Notes: generated from the letters alone by a model not told the origin. A DNA stretch of 44,463 nt from Ignavibacteriota bacterium (GCA_016197185.1 JACPWH010000018.1:1-44463), one strand, 5' to 3'; shown: positions 1 through 8,818, counted from the stretch's first letter. Numbers and translations are program-made.

Positions 1-2
1 GT

Positions 3-215
3 TTATTGCGTTTGGTTTTGCCCCCGGAAGTGCCAAAAGTGGAAGAAGGGTATCCAGGAGATACAAAACCGCAAACTGTCGAATACGCTTTATCGGATAA
101 AAATGTTAAGTTTATTATCGGTGTAGCGAAACCAATCGGTCCTGTGACAATATTCCTTGATTACAATATCAGTAAGTTTAATATATTTACTGCAGGTGCT
201 GATGTAACCTTCTAA
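3..215 (+). CDS. Outer-membrane beta-barrel protein, C-terminal end (5' truncated by window)
   Basis: The reading frame is open from the window edge and stops at 213-215, so only about 70 C-terminal residues are visible. The last residues (..FTAGADVTF) alternate polar and hydrophobic positions and end in phenylalanine, the usual last-strand signal of an outer-membrane beta-barrel recognised by BamA. The segment IIGVAKPIGPVTIFLDYNIS also reads as amphipathic beta strands. I infer an outer-membrane protein but cannot name the family. It converges with the DUF1573 gene, only two bases separating the stop codons. Confidence 0.5.
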   Translation, partial: LLRLVLPPEVPKVEEGYPGDTKPQTVEYALSDKNVKFIIGVAKPIGPVTIFLDYNISKFNIFTAGADVTF

Positions 216-217
216 TG

Positions 218-694
218 TTATAGAACGTTAAGGTGATTAATGGTTTGTATTGAAGAATCTCTTTCAACTCGGCGGAGATAGACAGGAAAAGTGAAAACTG
301 AATCGCGAGCATTACTCCAAATAGTATAGTCAATTCTCTGGATTGAATCTGTAAGTTTTTGAGTGTTAAAGGAAAGACGTACTTTTCCTAAACCAAATGG
401 AGGAATAGAGAAATTTATCACGGCTGCATTTGCACAGTAACAAGATGCCTTAGTCTTTTTAATTTCAAGAGTCTGCCCTCCCCTGTTTAGCAGTGTAATA
501 TCTTTTGTTATAAACTCATTAGGATAAAAATCCAATTGAATTATCTGTGGTTTTATCTCAATTTCTGCAGGATAAATAGTGTCGTTTAGAATTAGGTCAG
601 TGTATTTTTCATTTGCACTTTCACCGGCAGGTACAAATTGAATCGAAGCAAATGCAGCGATTAATATACTAACACAAATATGTTTAAATTTCAT
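218..694 (-). CDS. DUF1573-like secreted protein
   Basis: 158 residues with a Sec signal peptide (hydrophobic core about 6-20). The rest resembles DUF1573, an immunoglobulin-like beta-sandwich family common in Bacteroidota: a region rising to TKDITLLNRGGQTLEIKK (64-81), a Cys-x-Cys motif (C85, C87) where family members usually carry the conserved 'CGC'-type site, then PPFGLGKVRLSFN. The function of the family is unknown; it is periplasmic or exported. It is the third gene of a leftward run ftsE-dapB-DUF1573, 17 bases after the dapB stop, so probably cotranscribed. Family assignment is by pattern only. Confidence 0.7.
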   Translation of the reverse strand: MKFKHICVSILIAAFASIQFVPAGESANEKYTDLILNDTIYPAEIEIKPQIIQLDFYPNEFITKDITLLNRGGQTLEIKKTKASCYCANAAVINFSIPPFGLGKVRLSFNTQKLTDSIQRIDYTIWSNARDSVFTFPVYLRRVERDSSIQTINHLNVL

Positions 695-711
695 ATAATT
701 ACTTACTGATA

Positions 712-1464
712 TTACTTTTCAAGTATTTCCGTAAAAACGGAAGTAAAATCATATACCCCTTTTTTCTTCCAAATCCACCCGGCAGCCTCTAAAGCACCAA
801 GAGCAAACCCACCTCTGTTTTTTGCACGATGAGTCAATTCAATTGTATCAGCTTGAGAATCTACATATACAGTGTGTGTTCCTGTAATTTCTCCGCCGCG
901 AACTGAACTGATATGCAATTCATTTTCATTAATTTTACTGTGAAGCGTCTCAGAAACTATTATCTGCTTTCTTTCAATTTCTTCCAGAATTATATCAGCA
1001 AGAGATAATGCAGTTCCACTTGGACTGTCAATCTTCCGCTTGTGATGAATCTCATGAAGGAATATATCATACTCATCAACTGTATTGATTAACATTGATG
1101 CCTGACGAACAACCCTAAAGAACATTTGCATCCCAATTGAATAATTTGATCCATAAATTGCACCAACACTATTATTTTCAATATGCTGTACTACTTCTTG
1201 AAATTGATCGTTCCAACCTGTTGTTCCGATAACAATATCTTTTTGGAGCTTTGAAACGAGGCGAACATTTTCAATGATTGATGCAGGAGTCGAAAAATCT
1301 ATAGCAACATCGAAATTATCGGGAGATGATAATGATAGTGGATTATCAATATCAAAAATATTTGAAATAGTAATTCCTTTCTTATGGGCAATTCTTTCAA
1401 TCTCCTTGCCCATAGAACCGTAACCTATCAATGCTATTCGCGGAAAATCATTTCCTGTTATCAT
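712..1464 (-). CDS. dapB: 4-hydroxy-tetrahydrodipicolinate reductase
   Basis: DapB reduces 4-hydroxy-tetrahydrodipicolinate to tetrahydrodipicolinate with NAD(P)H in the diaminopimelate/lysine pathway in the cytoplasm, supplying peptidoglycan precursor. The 250-residue protein has an N-terminal Rossmann motif GYGSMG (14-19), the substrate-binding/catalytic block EIHHKRKIDSPSGTA (138-152) with the paired histidines and Lys144, and the C-terminal LTHRAKNRGGFALGAL block. Length is typical for the family. The ATG at 1462-1464 lies 12 bases after the stop of the upstream ftsE-like gene, suggesting one transcript. No other lysine-pathway gene is in the window. Confidence 0.95.
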   Translation of the reverse strand: MITGNDFPRIALIGYGSMGKEIERIAHKKGITISNIFDIDNPLSLSSPDNFDVAIDFSTPASIIENVRLVSKLQKDIVIGTTGWNDQFQEVVQHIENNSVGAIYGSNYSIGMQMFFRVVRQASMLINTVDEYDIFLHEIHHKRKIDSPSGTALSLADIILEEIERKQIIVSETLHSKINENELHISSVRGGEITGTHTVYVDSQADTIELTHRAKNRGGFALGALEAAGWIWKKKGVYDFTSVFTEILEK

Positions 1465-1476
1465 TCTAAGACTACC

Positions 1477-2163
1477 TTATGAAATTGTTTTCGTAATCGG
1501 TGGAATAACTTTCGTAATTTTGCCTTCGGACATTTCTAATCGTGTTGCTTTAGGAAAACAGGCTATTAGCTCAGAGCTATGAGTTGATATAACCACAGTA
1601 ACTCCTTTATTTATTTGATTTTGCAGTACTGTGGCAACTTCCAGTGTCGAATCTGCATCCAAATTTCCTGTAGGCTCATCTGCAATCAAGAACTCCGGTT
1701 TGTGGATAATCGCTCTTGACAAGGCAACTAAATGTTTCTCCCCACCTGAAAGCTGATGCGGGTATTTGTCTCTCAAATGACTTATTCCTGTATCTAAAAG
1801 GATTTCTAAACACTTATGATCAATTTCATTTTTGGGAAATTCATTAATAATTAGGGGGTAAAGAACATTTTCGTAAACCGTTGAATGCGGTAACAATTTA
1901 CAATCTTGAAAAACAATTCCTGTTTTTTGTAAGAATGAGCGTTTTTGATGAGGCTTCATAATAGCTGTATTTTGTCCGTTAAGGAAGACCGAACCGGTAT
2001 GAGGAAAAATATCAGCGAATAGCAGTCTGAGAAGTGTAGTTTTCCCAGCACCTGTCGGACCCACCAATAAGGTAGTTTGTCCGTCAGGAAGTACTGCGGT
2101 TATGTTCGAAAGTGCGGGAATAACGTCGAATTGGACAGAAACACCGCGAAAATCTATATGCAT
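1477..2163 (-). CDS. ftsE: FtsE-like ABC transporter ATP-binding protein
   Basis: A 228-residue single-domain ABC ATPase. Walker A is GPTGAGKT (35-42), the signature is LSGGEKHLVALSRA, Walker B is FLIADEPT followed by GNLD, and a switch-region histidine lies in VVISTHSSE. The GNLD after Walker B and small size are characteristic of the FtsE/LolD/MacB class; in FtsE the partner FtsX couples ATP hydrolysis to cell-wall hydrolase activation at the septum. The start at 2161-2163 (MHIDFRGVSV) fits family N-termini; an upstream ATG would run into the divergent anmK gene. No ftsX is adjacent, so FtsE rather than LolD is a best guess. Confidence 0.8.
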   Translation of the reverse strand: MHIDFRGVSVQFDVIPALSNITAVLPDGQTTLLVGPTGAGKTTLLRLLFADIFPHTGSVFLNGQNTAIMKPHQKRSFLQKTGIVFQDCKLLPHSTVYENVLYPLIINEFPKNEIDHKCLEILLDTGISHLRDKYPHQLSGGEKHLVALSRAIIHKPEFLIADEPTGNLDADSTLEVATVLQNQINKGVTVVISTHSSELIACFPKATRLEMSEGKITKVIPPITKTIS

Positions 2164-2184
2164 ACTATTAAATGATTTAATACA

Positions 2185-3360
2185 ATGAAATATCAACAAA
2201 CAGAATGGTTTTCTATACCAAGAATTATGTGTGGTTTAATGTCGGGAACCTCACTCGACGGCATTGATGCAGCAATCGTTGAATTTGCAGATCGCGACGG
2301 AAAACACAGCTTTATTCTAAAATCTCAGCTTACCGTTCCCTATTCAAATGAAATTCGTGACGAAATAACTCGGCTTATCGAAAAGAAAAGTACAATTGCT
2401 GAGGTAAGTTGGCTTCATACTGCCCTTTCTGAATTACATGCTTCAGCAACGCAAAAAGCGTGCGAGATTGCAGGAATTTCAACCGATTCATTAGACGGAA
2501 TAGGATTTCACGGTCAAACTGTGTGGCATGCTCCACGTGCTAAGAAAAAATTCGGTCTTAACTTCGGTTCTACGCTCCAACTTGGCTCCCCCTCCGTTCT
2601 TGCAAATGTTCTCGATGCTCCTGTTGTTGGAGACTTCCGCTCGGCAGACGTTGCAGTAGGAGGTCAAGGTGCGCCGTTAGTTCCTATTTTTGACTCAACC
2701 TTTTTACGGGAAGAGCACCATAACGTTATTGCATTAAACATCGGAGGTATTGCAAATATAACACTATTGCCTCCTATAGGAAGCAAAGATGAAATTCGTG
2801 CCTTTGATACTGGACCTGGAAATGTACTTATTGATGCTGCAGCACGTATGTTTTTTGGTAAGCAGTTCGATTCAAAAGGATCAATAGCAGAAGCCGGACG
2901 GACAATCAAAGCTATGCTTGAGCAATTAAAACAACATACCTTTATTACGAAAACCCCTCCAAAATCCACCGGACGAGAAGAATTTAACTCAACTTGGTTA
3001 GAAAAGCGTATTCGAACAACATTCCAACCGTCTATCCCCACCGAAGATATACTAAGGACGATTACTGAATTTACAGCATGGTCAATTGCCGAAAATATCC
3101 GTTTATTTGCCAGCCCAACTTCCAAAATAATTGCATCAGGAGGAGGAATTCACAATAGAACATTGATGTCCTTGCTTCAAAATGAATTACCTATTGCACA
3201 AATAACCACTGCTGATGCAATCGGCATCCCATCGGATGCTAAGGAAGCTGTTTGCTTCGCATATCTTGCTTACCGAACACTCGGAGGATTAACAGGGAAT
3301 ATACCATCCGTTACAGGGGCAAAACGACCTGTAAAACTTGGTGTTGTTGCATTTCCATAA
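2185..3360 (+). CDS. anmK: Anhydro-N-acetylmuramic acid kinase
   Basis: AnmK phosphorylates and hydrolyses 1,6-anhydro-MurNAc to MurNAc-6-phosphate, recycling peptidoglycan fragments in the cytoplasm. The 391-residue protein has the diagnostic MSGTSLDGIDAA (19-30), the GFHGQTVWH block, GGQGAPLVPIFD with the catalytic aspartate region, NIGGIANIT, FDTGPGN, and the C-terminal ATP-site ASGGGIHN. The start is uncertain: ATG 2185 gives 18 residues before MSGT and leaves only 21 bases to the divergent ftsE start. ATG 2227 would give a family-like shorter N-terminus. It is followed by the DnaA-box-rich intergenic region. Confidence 0.93.
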   Translation: MKYQQTEWFSIPRIMCGLMSGTSLDGIDAAIVEFADRDGKHSFILKSQLTVPYSNEIRDEITRLIEKKSTIAEVSWLHTALSELHASATQKACEIAGISTDSLDGIGFHGQTVWHAPRAKKKFGLNFGSTLQLGSPSVLANVLDAPVVGDFRSADVAVGGQGAPLVPIFDSTFLREEHHNVIALNIGGIANITLLPPIGSKDEIRAFDTGPGNVLIDAAARMFFGKQFDSKGSIAEAGRTIKAMLEQLKQHTFITKTPPKSTGREEFNSTWLEKRIRTTFQPSIPTEDILRTITEFTAWSIAENIRLFASPTSKIIASGGGIHNRTLMSLLQNELPIAQITTADAIGIPSDAKEAVCFAYLAYRTLGGLTGNIPSVTGAKRPVKLGVVAFP

Positions 3361-3663
3361 AATAACTGTCTGATTACAAAGAAGATAGAATATCTGTTAA
3401 AGTTATCCACAATATTGTCCACAAATTAACATTTTTACGTGGAAAGGGTTTAATTTACCGTGAACACAAAATGCAGAACGTGAATAAAAATATTTCTTTC
3501 CACACAATGGTTGAAAACTTAAAACTTATTAACAATTCTTTCCACAGTATCAACAAGATAAATATTTATCTTAACATACTATAATTTTTAGGTTTATTCA
3601 TTCTTTTCCACAATGTTATCCACATTTCCACACTCTGTATTTACTCTTACATTAAGAAAATTT
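3361..3663. other. oriC: Candidate chromosomal replication origin (DnaA-box cluster)
   Basis: This gene-free, AT-rich 303-bp region contains seven 9-mers close to the DnaA-box consensus TTATCCACA, all on the plus strand: 3403-3411 TTATCCACA, 3415-3423 TTGTCCACA, 3496-3504 and 3538-3546 CTTTCCACA, 3604-3612 TTTTCCACA, 3616-3624 TTATCCACA, 3624-3632 ATTTCCACA. The two outer groups each contain a pair offset by 12 bp. Between the groups lies an 18-bp perfect palindrome (3555-3572) followed by a very AT-rich stretch to about 3600 that could be the unwinding element. dnaA is not adjacent. Origin function is inference; a DnaA-titration locus would look similar. Confidence 0.6.
3555..3572. repeat. 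18-bp perfect palindrome inside the DnaA-box region
   Basis: AAGATAAATATTTATCTT reads identically on both strands. It sits between the left and right DnaA-box groups and directly before the AT-rich segment 3573-3600. It could be an operator, part of the DNA-unwinding element, or a binding site for another initiation regulator. No protein can be assigned. Confidence 0.75.
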
Positions 3664-4386
3664 TTAAATAATTGAAGATAATGAAGAATGAGAAGAGAGC
3701 ATCACAGGTTTAAAGGGCAAATGTGAATCACAAAAAAGGAGAACCTCTCCATCGTGAATTTCGACGGATATATTTGAATCAACTGCACAATTTCTTGCTC
3801 CTTCACGTACTCCCAGTTCTAAAAGCTCATTTCTAAGATTCCATTGTAAACCGGATGTTGTCAGAATGGCTTTGGGTTGTGGAATAAGGGAAATAGTTTC
3901 TCCTATCTGTGCTGAAAATGAAATCGATTCTCTTAGGGGAATTGCATACCGACCATTTTCATACAAACAAATGGAAAGTATTTGTGAATGACGCATAAGT
4001 ACACTCCAATTATTCAAGGAATGCTCAGTTAATCCTCCGTGAAATCCACAAACTAAAATAGAGCTATATCCTTGTTTCTTGCAGAAAACCAAACACTTCT
4101 CAAAATCATTAGATTCTTGGTCAGGAAAATGGAGAATAGTTGAATCAGGAAAATCAGATGCATCTCCGTGTTGGTGAAAGGAATCAAGGTCGCCAATGAT
4201 GAACGTTGGTGAAACATTCATTTGTTGAAGTTTGTGAGCAGCTCCATCTGCTGCAATTACAGGTGAATTTTTAAAAAAATCAAAAAAATCTTTTAGTAAA
4301 GGTAAATTACCGTCAAGGCATAACAATACATCAAAATTATTATTCGAACTATTATGTAAATCAGTATGTTGATGAAATCTATCCAT
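3664..4386 (-). CDS. thiN: Thiamine pyrophosphokinase-like protein
   Basis: TPK transfers pyrophosphate from ATP to thiamine to make thiamine diphosphate, the cofactor used for example by the transketolase encoded at 6.3-8.8 kb. The 240-residue protein shows the family blocks in order: VIAADGAAHKL (43-53), PTFIIGDLDS (60-69) with the metal-binding aspartates, NDFEKCLVF (93-101), and GFHGGLTEHSLNN (114-126), corresponding to the G-x-x-GGRxDH motif with Glu in place of Asp. The C-terminal half has the beta-sandwich pattern of TPK. There is no TPP riboswitch-like sequence upstream. It is divergent from the M3 peptidase gene. Confidence 0.82.
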   Translation of the reverse strand: MDRFHQHTDLHNSSNNNFDVLLCLDGNLPLLKDFFDFFKNSPVIAADGAAHKLQQMNVSPTFIIGDLDSFHQHGDASDFPDSTILHFPDQESNDFEKCLVFCKKQGYSSILVCGFHGGLTEHSLNNWSVLMRHSQILSICLYENGRYAIPLRESISFSAQIGETISLIPQPKAILTTSGLQWNLRNELLELGVREGARNCAVDSNISVEIHDGEVLLFCDSHLPFKPVMLSSHSSLSSII

Positions 4387-4462
4387 TGTCGTTAATTATA
4401 CATTTTAGACTCTTTACAATCAATAAAACCCGGGTTTCTTCTGTTTGTTTGAAAACTCGAAT

Positions 4463-4493
4463 TTCAAAGGAAGCTAAAGTTTTGTTAAATTTG
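4463..4493 (+). promoter_or_regulatory. Candidate Bacteroidota-type promoter for the M3 peptidase gene
   Basis: TTC (4463-4465) then exactly 20 bases then TAAATTTG (4486-4493), which fits the -7 element TAnnTTTG. The -33 element differs by one base from TTG. The spacing is identical to that in front of the tRNA genes in this window. It lies about 65 bases before the ATG at 4561. Confidence 0.45.
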
Positions 4494-4560
4494 TAGTTCC
4501 GCAAAAATACAGAATTAAATTGTGAATTGTTTTTTACTCTTATTACTATCATAAACTGAA

Positions 4561-6185
4561 ATGACAAGTGGCTTACAAAAATTCTCCGAACTGCCCTACG
4601 AACGTCCAAATCTCGACACAATAGAAGCAGCATACAAAGACATTACAAAACGTTTTATTGCTGCAACTACGGCAGATGAACAAAATAATGTTATACGAGA
4701 TTGGAATGCTCTCCGTAGCGTGCATTTAGTGATGAAAACTCGCCAACAATAGCTGAATGGAATCAAAATTTCGTAAAAATCATTCTTTCATCACGTTTTT
4801 TAAAAGAAATTGAAAAAGAATGGGGAGCACTTTTTATTTCAAACTTAGAGCAAGGTATCAAAACATTCTCGAATGAAATCAAGCCGATGCTGATTCAACA
4901 ATCTGAACTCACAAAGCAGTATGACGGAATCCTTGCTTCTGCAGAAATTGAGCTTGATGGCGAAACATTCAATCTTTCACGTCTCGAACGTAAACTTCTT
5001 GACCCGAACCGTGATGTACGTAAAAAAGCTCAACAAGCACGTTTTGATTTTCTCGCTTCAAATAAGGAAGAATTAGACCAAATATATGATGATATGGTAA
5101 AGCTTCGCCATAAAATGGCACAGCAACTTGGCTTCAAAAATTTTATAGAATTTCGTTATGTAGAAATGGGACGTAATGAATACACCCCTTCAGATGTTGC
5201 CCGTTTCCGCGATTATGTTCACGAAAAAATTGTTCCTCTGATCGCCAAACAGCGTAAAAAACAAGCTGAACGTTTAGGTGTGAAAGAATTACATTTTCAG
5301 GATGAAATTCTTCAGTTTCCCGAGGGGAACCCTACTGCACAAGGAAATCCTGAGTGGATTGTAGAGCAGGCACGTCAGATGTACAGCGAACTTTCACCGC
5401 AAACGGATGAGTTCTTCAATATGATGATTGACCGTGAATTGATGGACTTGGTTACTCGTCCGAATAAAGCAGTAGGAGGTTATTGTACTAATTTCCCTAC
5501 TTTCGGAATTCCGTTTATTTTCTCGAATTTTAACGGTACAACTCATGATGTAGAAGTGTTGACACACGAGGCAGGGCACGCTTTCCAAGCATATAAAAGC
5601 CGTAATAACAAAGTAGTTGATTACATTTTCCCGACTATGGAAGCATGTGAAATCCACTCAATGGGAATGGAATACCTTACATGGAATTGGATGGATAAGT
5701 TCTTTGGCACACAAACATCGAAATTCAAGTTCTATCATTTACTGCGCTCGTTGATGTTCCTCCCGTACTGTTGTGCAGTGGATGAATTTCAACATTGGGT
5801 ATATGAAAACCCTGAAGTTACTCCTGCAGACAGAAAAGCGAAATGGCATGAATTGGAGTTGAAGTATTTGCCATGGCGCATTTATGAAGATTTACCGTAT
5901 GCAGAAGAAGGCACGGTATGGCAATTCCAAAAACACATTTACGAAATGCCGTTTTACTACATAGATTATGCACTTGCTCAAATATGTGCGTTGCAAATCT
6001 GGAGTAAATCACGTAAGAATATGGATGAGGCACTCAAGGACTATATCAGAATCTGCGAAATCGGGGGAAGCAAAACATTCCTAGAAATCGTAAAAGCCGG
6101 AAATATGCACTCTCCTTTCGAGACAGAATGTTTGGATCAGGTGATTCATGAAGCTGAGAATTGGTTGGAGGAGTGGAAGAATTGA
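4561..6185 (+). pseudogene. M3-family oligoendopeptidase (PepF-like), N-terminal frameshift/deletion
   Basis: M3 oligopeptidases are cytoplasmic zinc enzymes that cleave short peptides. The 3' frame (4887-6185, 432 residues) has the catalytic HEAGH (227-231 of that frame; 5565-5579), the upstream GGYCTNFPTFGIPF block, and the downstream EACEIHSMGMEY with the third zinc ligand. The 5' frame from ATG 4561 carries the family N-terminus (KFSELPYERPNLD) up to WNALRS and stops at 4752. The other frame continues upstream of 4887 with clearly homologous residues (FSDENSPTIAEW, KEIEKEWG) back to about 4719. By family comparison roughly 25 residues between LRS and FSDEN are missing, so the junction near 4715-4725 is a deletion plus frameshift. 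It is a real lesion or an assembly error; a shorter protein from ATG 4887 is possible. Confidence 0.75.
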
Positions 6186-6257
6186 TAAATCAAAATGTTA
6201 AAGACTGATAAATGTACCATCAAATATTGAGTTAATCATTAACAAAAAGAAAACACA

Positions 6258-7130
6258 ATGAACGTAGAATTTAGCGACATTTCATTCGAAAACAGACGTC
6301 GTACACCTCAAGAATTGACCGAAATCGCAACGGAAATCCGCCGCGATATTATGAAAATGCTTGTACTTGCAAAATCAGGTCATAGCGGTGGTCCTCTTGG
6401 TTCGTCAGACATTTTTGCAGCACTCTATATGGGCGGTGTAATGCGCCATCATAAGAATGACCCACATTGGGAAGGGCGCGACAGATTTGTACTAAGTGCA
6501 GGGCACATGTGCCCGGTGCAGTATGCTACGATGGCAAACGCAGGTTTCTTTCCTAAGCAAGAATTATCCACCTTACGGAAATATAATACCCGTTTGCAAG
6601 GTCATCCGGGGCGCGATATGGGGCTGCCGGGGATCGAAACTTCATCAGGTTCACTTGGTCAGGGTATTTCCATCGCAGTGGGAATGGCGATGAGTGATAA
6701 ATTACTCGATAAATCTGACCGCAGAGTGTTTTCACTGACAGGTGACGGAGAATTACAAGAAGGTTCTGTGTGGGAAGCTGCAATGTCGGCTGCGCATTTC
6801 GGACTTGATAATTTCTGCTGGATCATTGATAACAACGATTGTCAAATCGACGGAAGAATCCGCGAGGTGATGAATGTATATCCGATAGATAAAAAATGTG
6901 AAGCGTTCGGTTTTGAAACAATTGTTATTGACGGACATAATTTTGATGAAATTATGGGCGCATTTGATAAATTCATTGAAAACAACAAAAACGGAATTGG
7001 CAAACCAACTGCTATCGTTGCAAAGACATATATGGGACGCGGAGTTTCATTTATGGAAGATAATTTCAAATGGCACGGCAATCCTCCTAATGAACAACAA
7101 GCCGAACAAGCACTTGGGGAATTAGCATAA
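6258..7130 (+). CDS. Transketolase, N-terminal (TPP-binding) subunit
   Basis: 290 residues corresponding to the first domain of transketolase, encoded separately as in archaea and many bacteria. It binds thiamine diphosphate pyrophosphate and Mg2+: GDGELQEGS (162-170) with DNNDCQIDG (191-199) is the complete TPP motif. GHSGGPLGSSD (41-51) and GHMCPVQYA (82-90) are substrate/cofactor loops. With the second subunit it transfers two-carbon units in the pentose phosphate pathway. Unusually, the partner gene is not directly downstream: a lipoprotein gene begins at the base after this stop codon and separates the pair by 654 bp. Confidence 0.93.
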   Translation: MNVEFSDISFENRRRTPQELTEIATEIRRDIMKMLVLAKSGHSGGPLGSSDIFAALYMGGVMRHHKNDPHWEGRDRFVLSAGHMCPVQYATMANAGFFPKQELSTLRKYNTRLQGHPGRDMGLPGIETSSGSLGQGISIAVGMAMSDKLLDKSDRRVFSLTGDGELQEGSVWEAAMSAAHFGLDNFCWIIDNNDCQIDGRIREVMNVYPIDKKCEAFGFETIVIDGHNFDEIMGAFDKFIENNKNGIGKPTAIVAKTYMGRGVSFMEDNFKWHGNPPNEQQAEQALGELA

Positions 7131-7760
7131 GTGAGAACGTTTATACAACATATTCTTATCTCAGCCGGGATTATTATGTGTATAGGGTGCAAAGATCCCC
7201 AGCAGCAAATACCCGTAAAACAAGGAACAACACCCTTGCCTACGCAAGATCAACAGCAAACCAAACCTGCATTAGAAGCCGAGGAAAATGTAAGTAAAGA
7301 TTTTGAGAATCTTAAACTCACTAAAAAAAATCCTTTGCCTGCAAAAGCCCTCGTAGAGTTTTTACCAGAGAAATTAGTAGAGGCCGGTTACCCTGCTTCA
7401 GTAATGAAGTCTGAAAGAGACGGATATATGGTAACATTGGCACGGAGACAATTTTCCATACCGCCAAAAGGTTCTATTATAATTTCAATTACAGACTACG
7501 GAGGAAGTGCAATACTTAATACAAAAGGGTACGAAATGCCGCACACTGAGATTGGTATTAGAATTGAGAAAATCAGACTTCCCGATGGTGTGGGATTTAA
7601 AACATTTAATCCAAATAATAACAGCGGTATAGTTGCTGCATTGGTTGGCGGGAGATTTGGGATTGATATAGAAGCAGTCAATATTCCAGAAAGTTTTGGA
7701 GATATTGGACAACTATTGGAAAAAGTGAATATAGAAGGACTCCTTAAAAAAGCAAAATAA
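7131..7760 (+). CDS. Hypothetical lipoprotein between transketolase subunits
   Basis: 209 residues from a GTG that immediately follows the transketolase stop (7128-7130). The start is supported by the lipoprotein signal peptide it yields: charged N-terminus, hydrophobic stretch and a lipobox ending IGC with Cys20. A short Gln/Pro/Thr-rich linker follows, then a globular region from about residue 70. I recognise no family. The segment GSIIISITDYGGSAIL and the later NSGIVAALVGGRFGIDIEAVNI look beta-rich. The tight spacing implies cotranscription with transketolase, but nothing suggests an enzymatic link. Confidence 0.75.
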   Translation: MRTFIQHILISAGIIMCIGCKDPQQQIPVKQGTTPLPTQDQQQTKPALEAEENVSKDFENLKLTKKNPLPAKALVEFLPEKLVEAGYPASVMKSERDGYMVTLARRQFSIPPKGSIIISITDYGGSAILNTKGYEMPHTEIGIRIEKIRLPDGVGFKTFNPNNNSGIVAALVGGRFGIDIEAVNIPESFGDIGQLLEKVNIEGLLKKAK

Positions 7761-7784
7761 AGTATTTAATAATTACTATATACA

Positions 7785-8792
7785 ATGGAAGAATATACAT
7801 TATTGGGTTCAAAACCCACAAGACACGGATTTGGTGAAGCGTTGGTTGTACTTGGCGAGCGAAACGAAAATGTGGTTGTACTCGGAGGTGATATAACAGG
7901 ATCAGTTATGACTTCCCTTTTCAAGGAAAAATTCCCGGAAAGATTCTTTTCAATTGGAATTGCAGAGCAAAATGCTACGACTATAGCTGCCGGACTTGCT
8001 CTTTCAGGCAAAGTGCCGTTCTTTGCAAGTTATGGTGCATTCTGCGCTTTACGTAATGCTGATCAAATTCGTATTTCTTGCTGCTATAACGAGGCGAATG
8101 TGAAAATAGGAGGAGGTCATGCAGGAATCAGTGTAGGACCGGATGGAGCTACACACCAAGTACTCGAGGAAGTTGCCTATCTTAGGACATTGCCGCACAT
8201 GACAATGCTTGTACCCTGCGATTATCTTGAAGCAAAAAAAGCAACGATTGCTATGGGCGAGATGGTTGGTCCGGCTTATATCCGTTTTGGACGCTCTCCT
8301 GTACCGCTTTATACAACAGATGCAACTCCTTTTGAAATAGGAAAAGCACATGTGCTTCGTGAAGGTAATGATGTTGCTTTGATTGCATGTGGTGCTCTCG
8401 TGTGGGAGTGTTTGCTTGCAGCTCAAGAATTAGCTAAAAAAGGAATTCAGGCTCGCGTAATCAACAATCCGTCTATCAAACCGTTCGATGTAGAAACTAC
8501 AGTAACAGCAGCTCGCGAATGCGGTGCAATTGTTACTGCTGAAGAACATCAGGTTCATGGCGGTTTGGGGGGAGCAGTTGCAGAAGTAATTGCAAAGAAC
8601 GCTCCGGTTCCGATTGAGTTTGTGGGTGTAAAGGATAGTTTTGGCGGTAGCGGTGACCCTGACGAATTGATGATAAAATTCGGCTTGACATGGAAAGAAA
8701 TATATGCTTCTGCTTTGAAGGCTATTGAACGTCGGGATAAGGGTTCTGTAGGATTCAGACGTGTGAAGGATGTGGAGCGGTATATCGGGTAA
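7785..8792 (+). CDS. Transketolase, C-terminal (pyrimidine-binding) subunit
   Basis: 335 residues covering the pyrimidine-binding and C-terminal domains. The glutamate that activates TPP lies in FFSIGIAEQNATTIAAGLAL (E61), followed by FASYGAFCALRNADQIR and the GGHAGISVGPDGATHQ substrate/cofactor loop. The C-terminal domain begins about residue 190 (HVLREGNDVALIACG) and includes EEHQVHGGLGGAVAEV. Together with the 6258-7130 gene it makes one full transketolase. 1-deoxyxylulose-5-phosphate synthase is excluded by the split organisation and the DGATHQ loop. It is followed by a good intrinsic terminator. Confidence 0.93.
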   Translation: MEEYTLLGSKPTRHGFGEALVVLGERNENVVVLGGDITGSVMTSLFKEKFPERFFSIGIAEQNATTIAAGLALSGKVPFFASYGAFCALRNADQIRISCCYNEANVKIGGGHAGISVGPDGATHQVLEEVAYLRTLPHMTMLVPCDYLEAKKATIAMGEMVGPAYIRFGRSPVPLYTTDATPFEIGKAHVLREGNDVALIACGALVWECLLAAQELAKKGIQARVINNPSIKPFDVETTVTAARECGAIVTAEEHQVHGGLGGAVAEVIAKNAPVPIEFVGVKDSFGGSGDPDELMIKFGLTWKEIYASALKAIERRDKGSVGFRRVKDVERYIG

Positions 8793-8818
8793 TTTCATCT
8801 GATACGTTTGGAAATAAG

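Noticed and set aside
2664-3125. A long open frame on the strand opposite anmK
   Set aside because: It lies fully inside a well-matched gene, and its translation resembles no family. The same applies to other opposite-strand frames inside cca, maeB, ftsI and rpoD.
4387-4560. Possible TPP riboswitch before the thiN-like gene
   Set aside because: The sequence lacks the CUGAGA and ACCUGA core motifs expected of a THI box.
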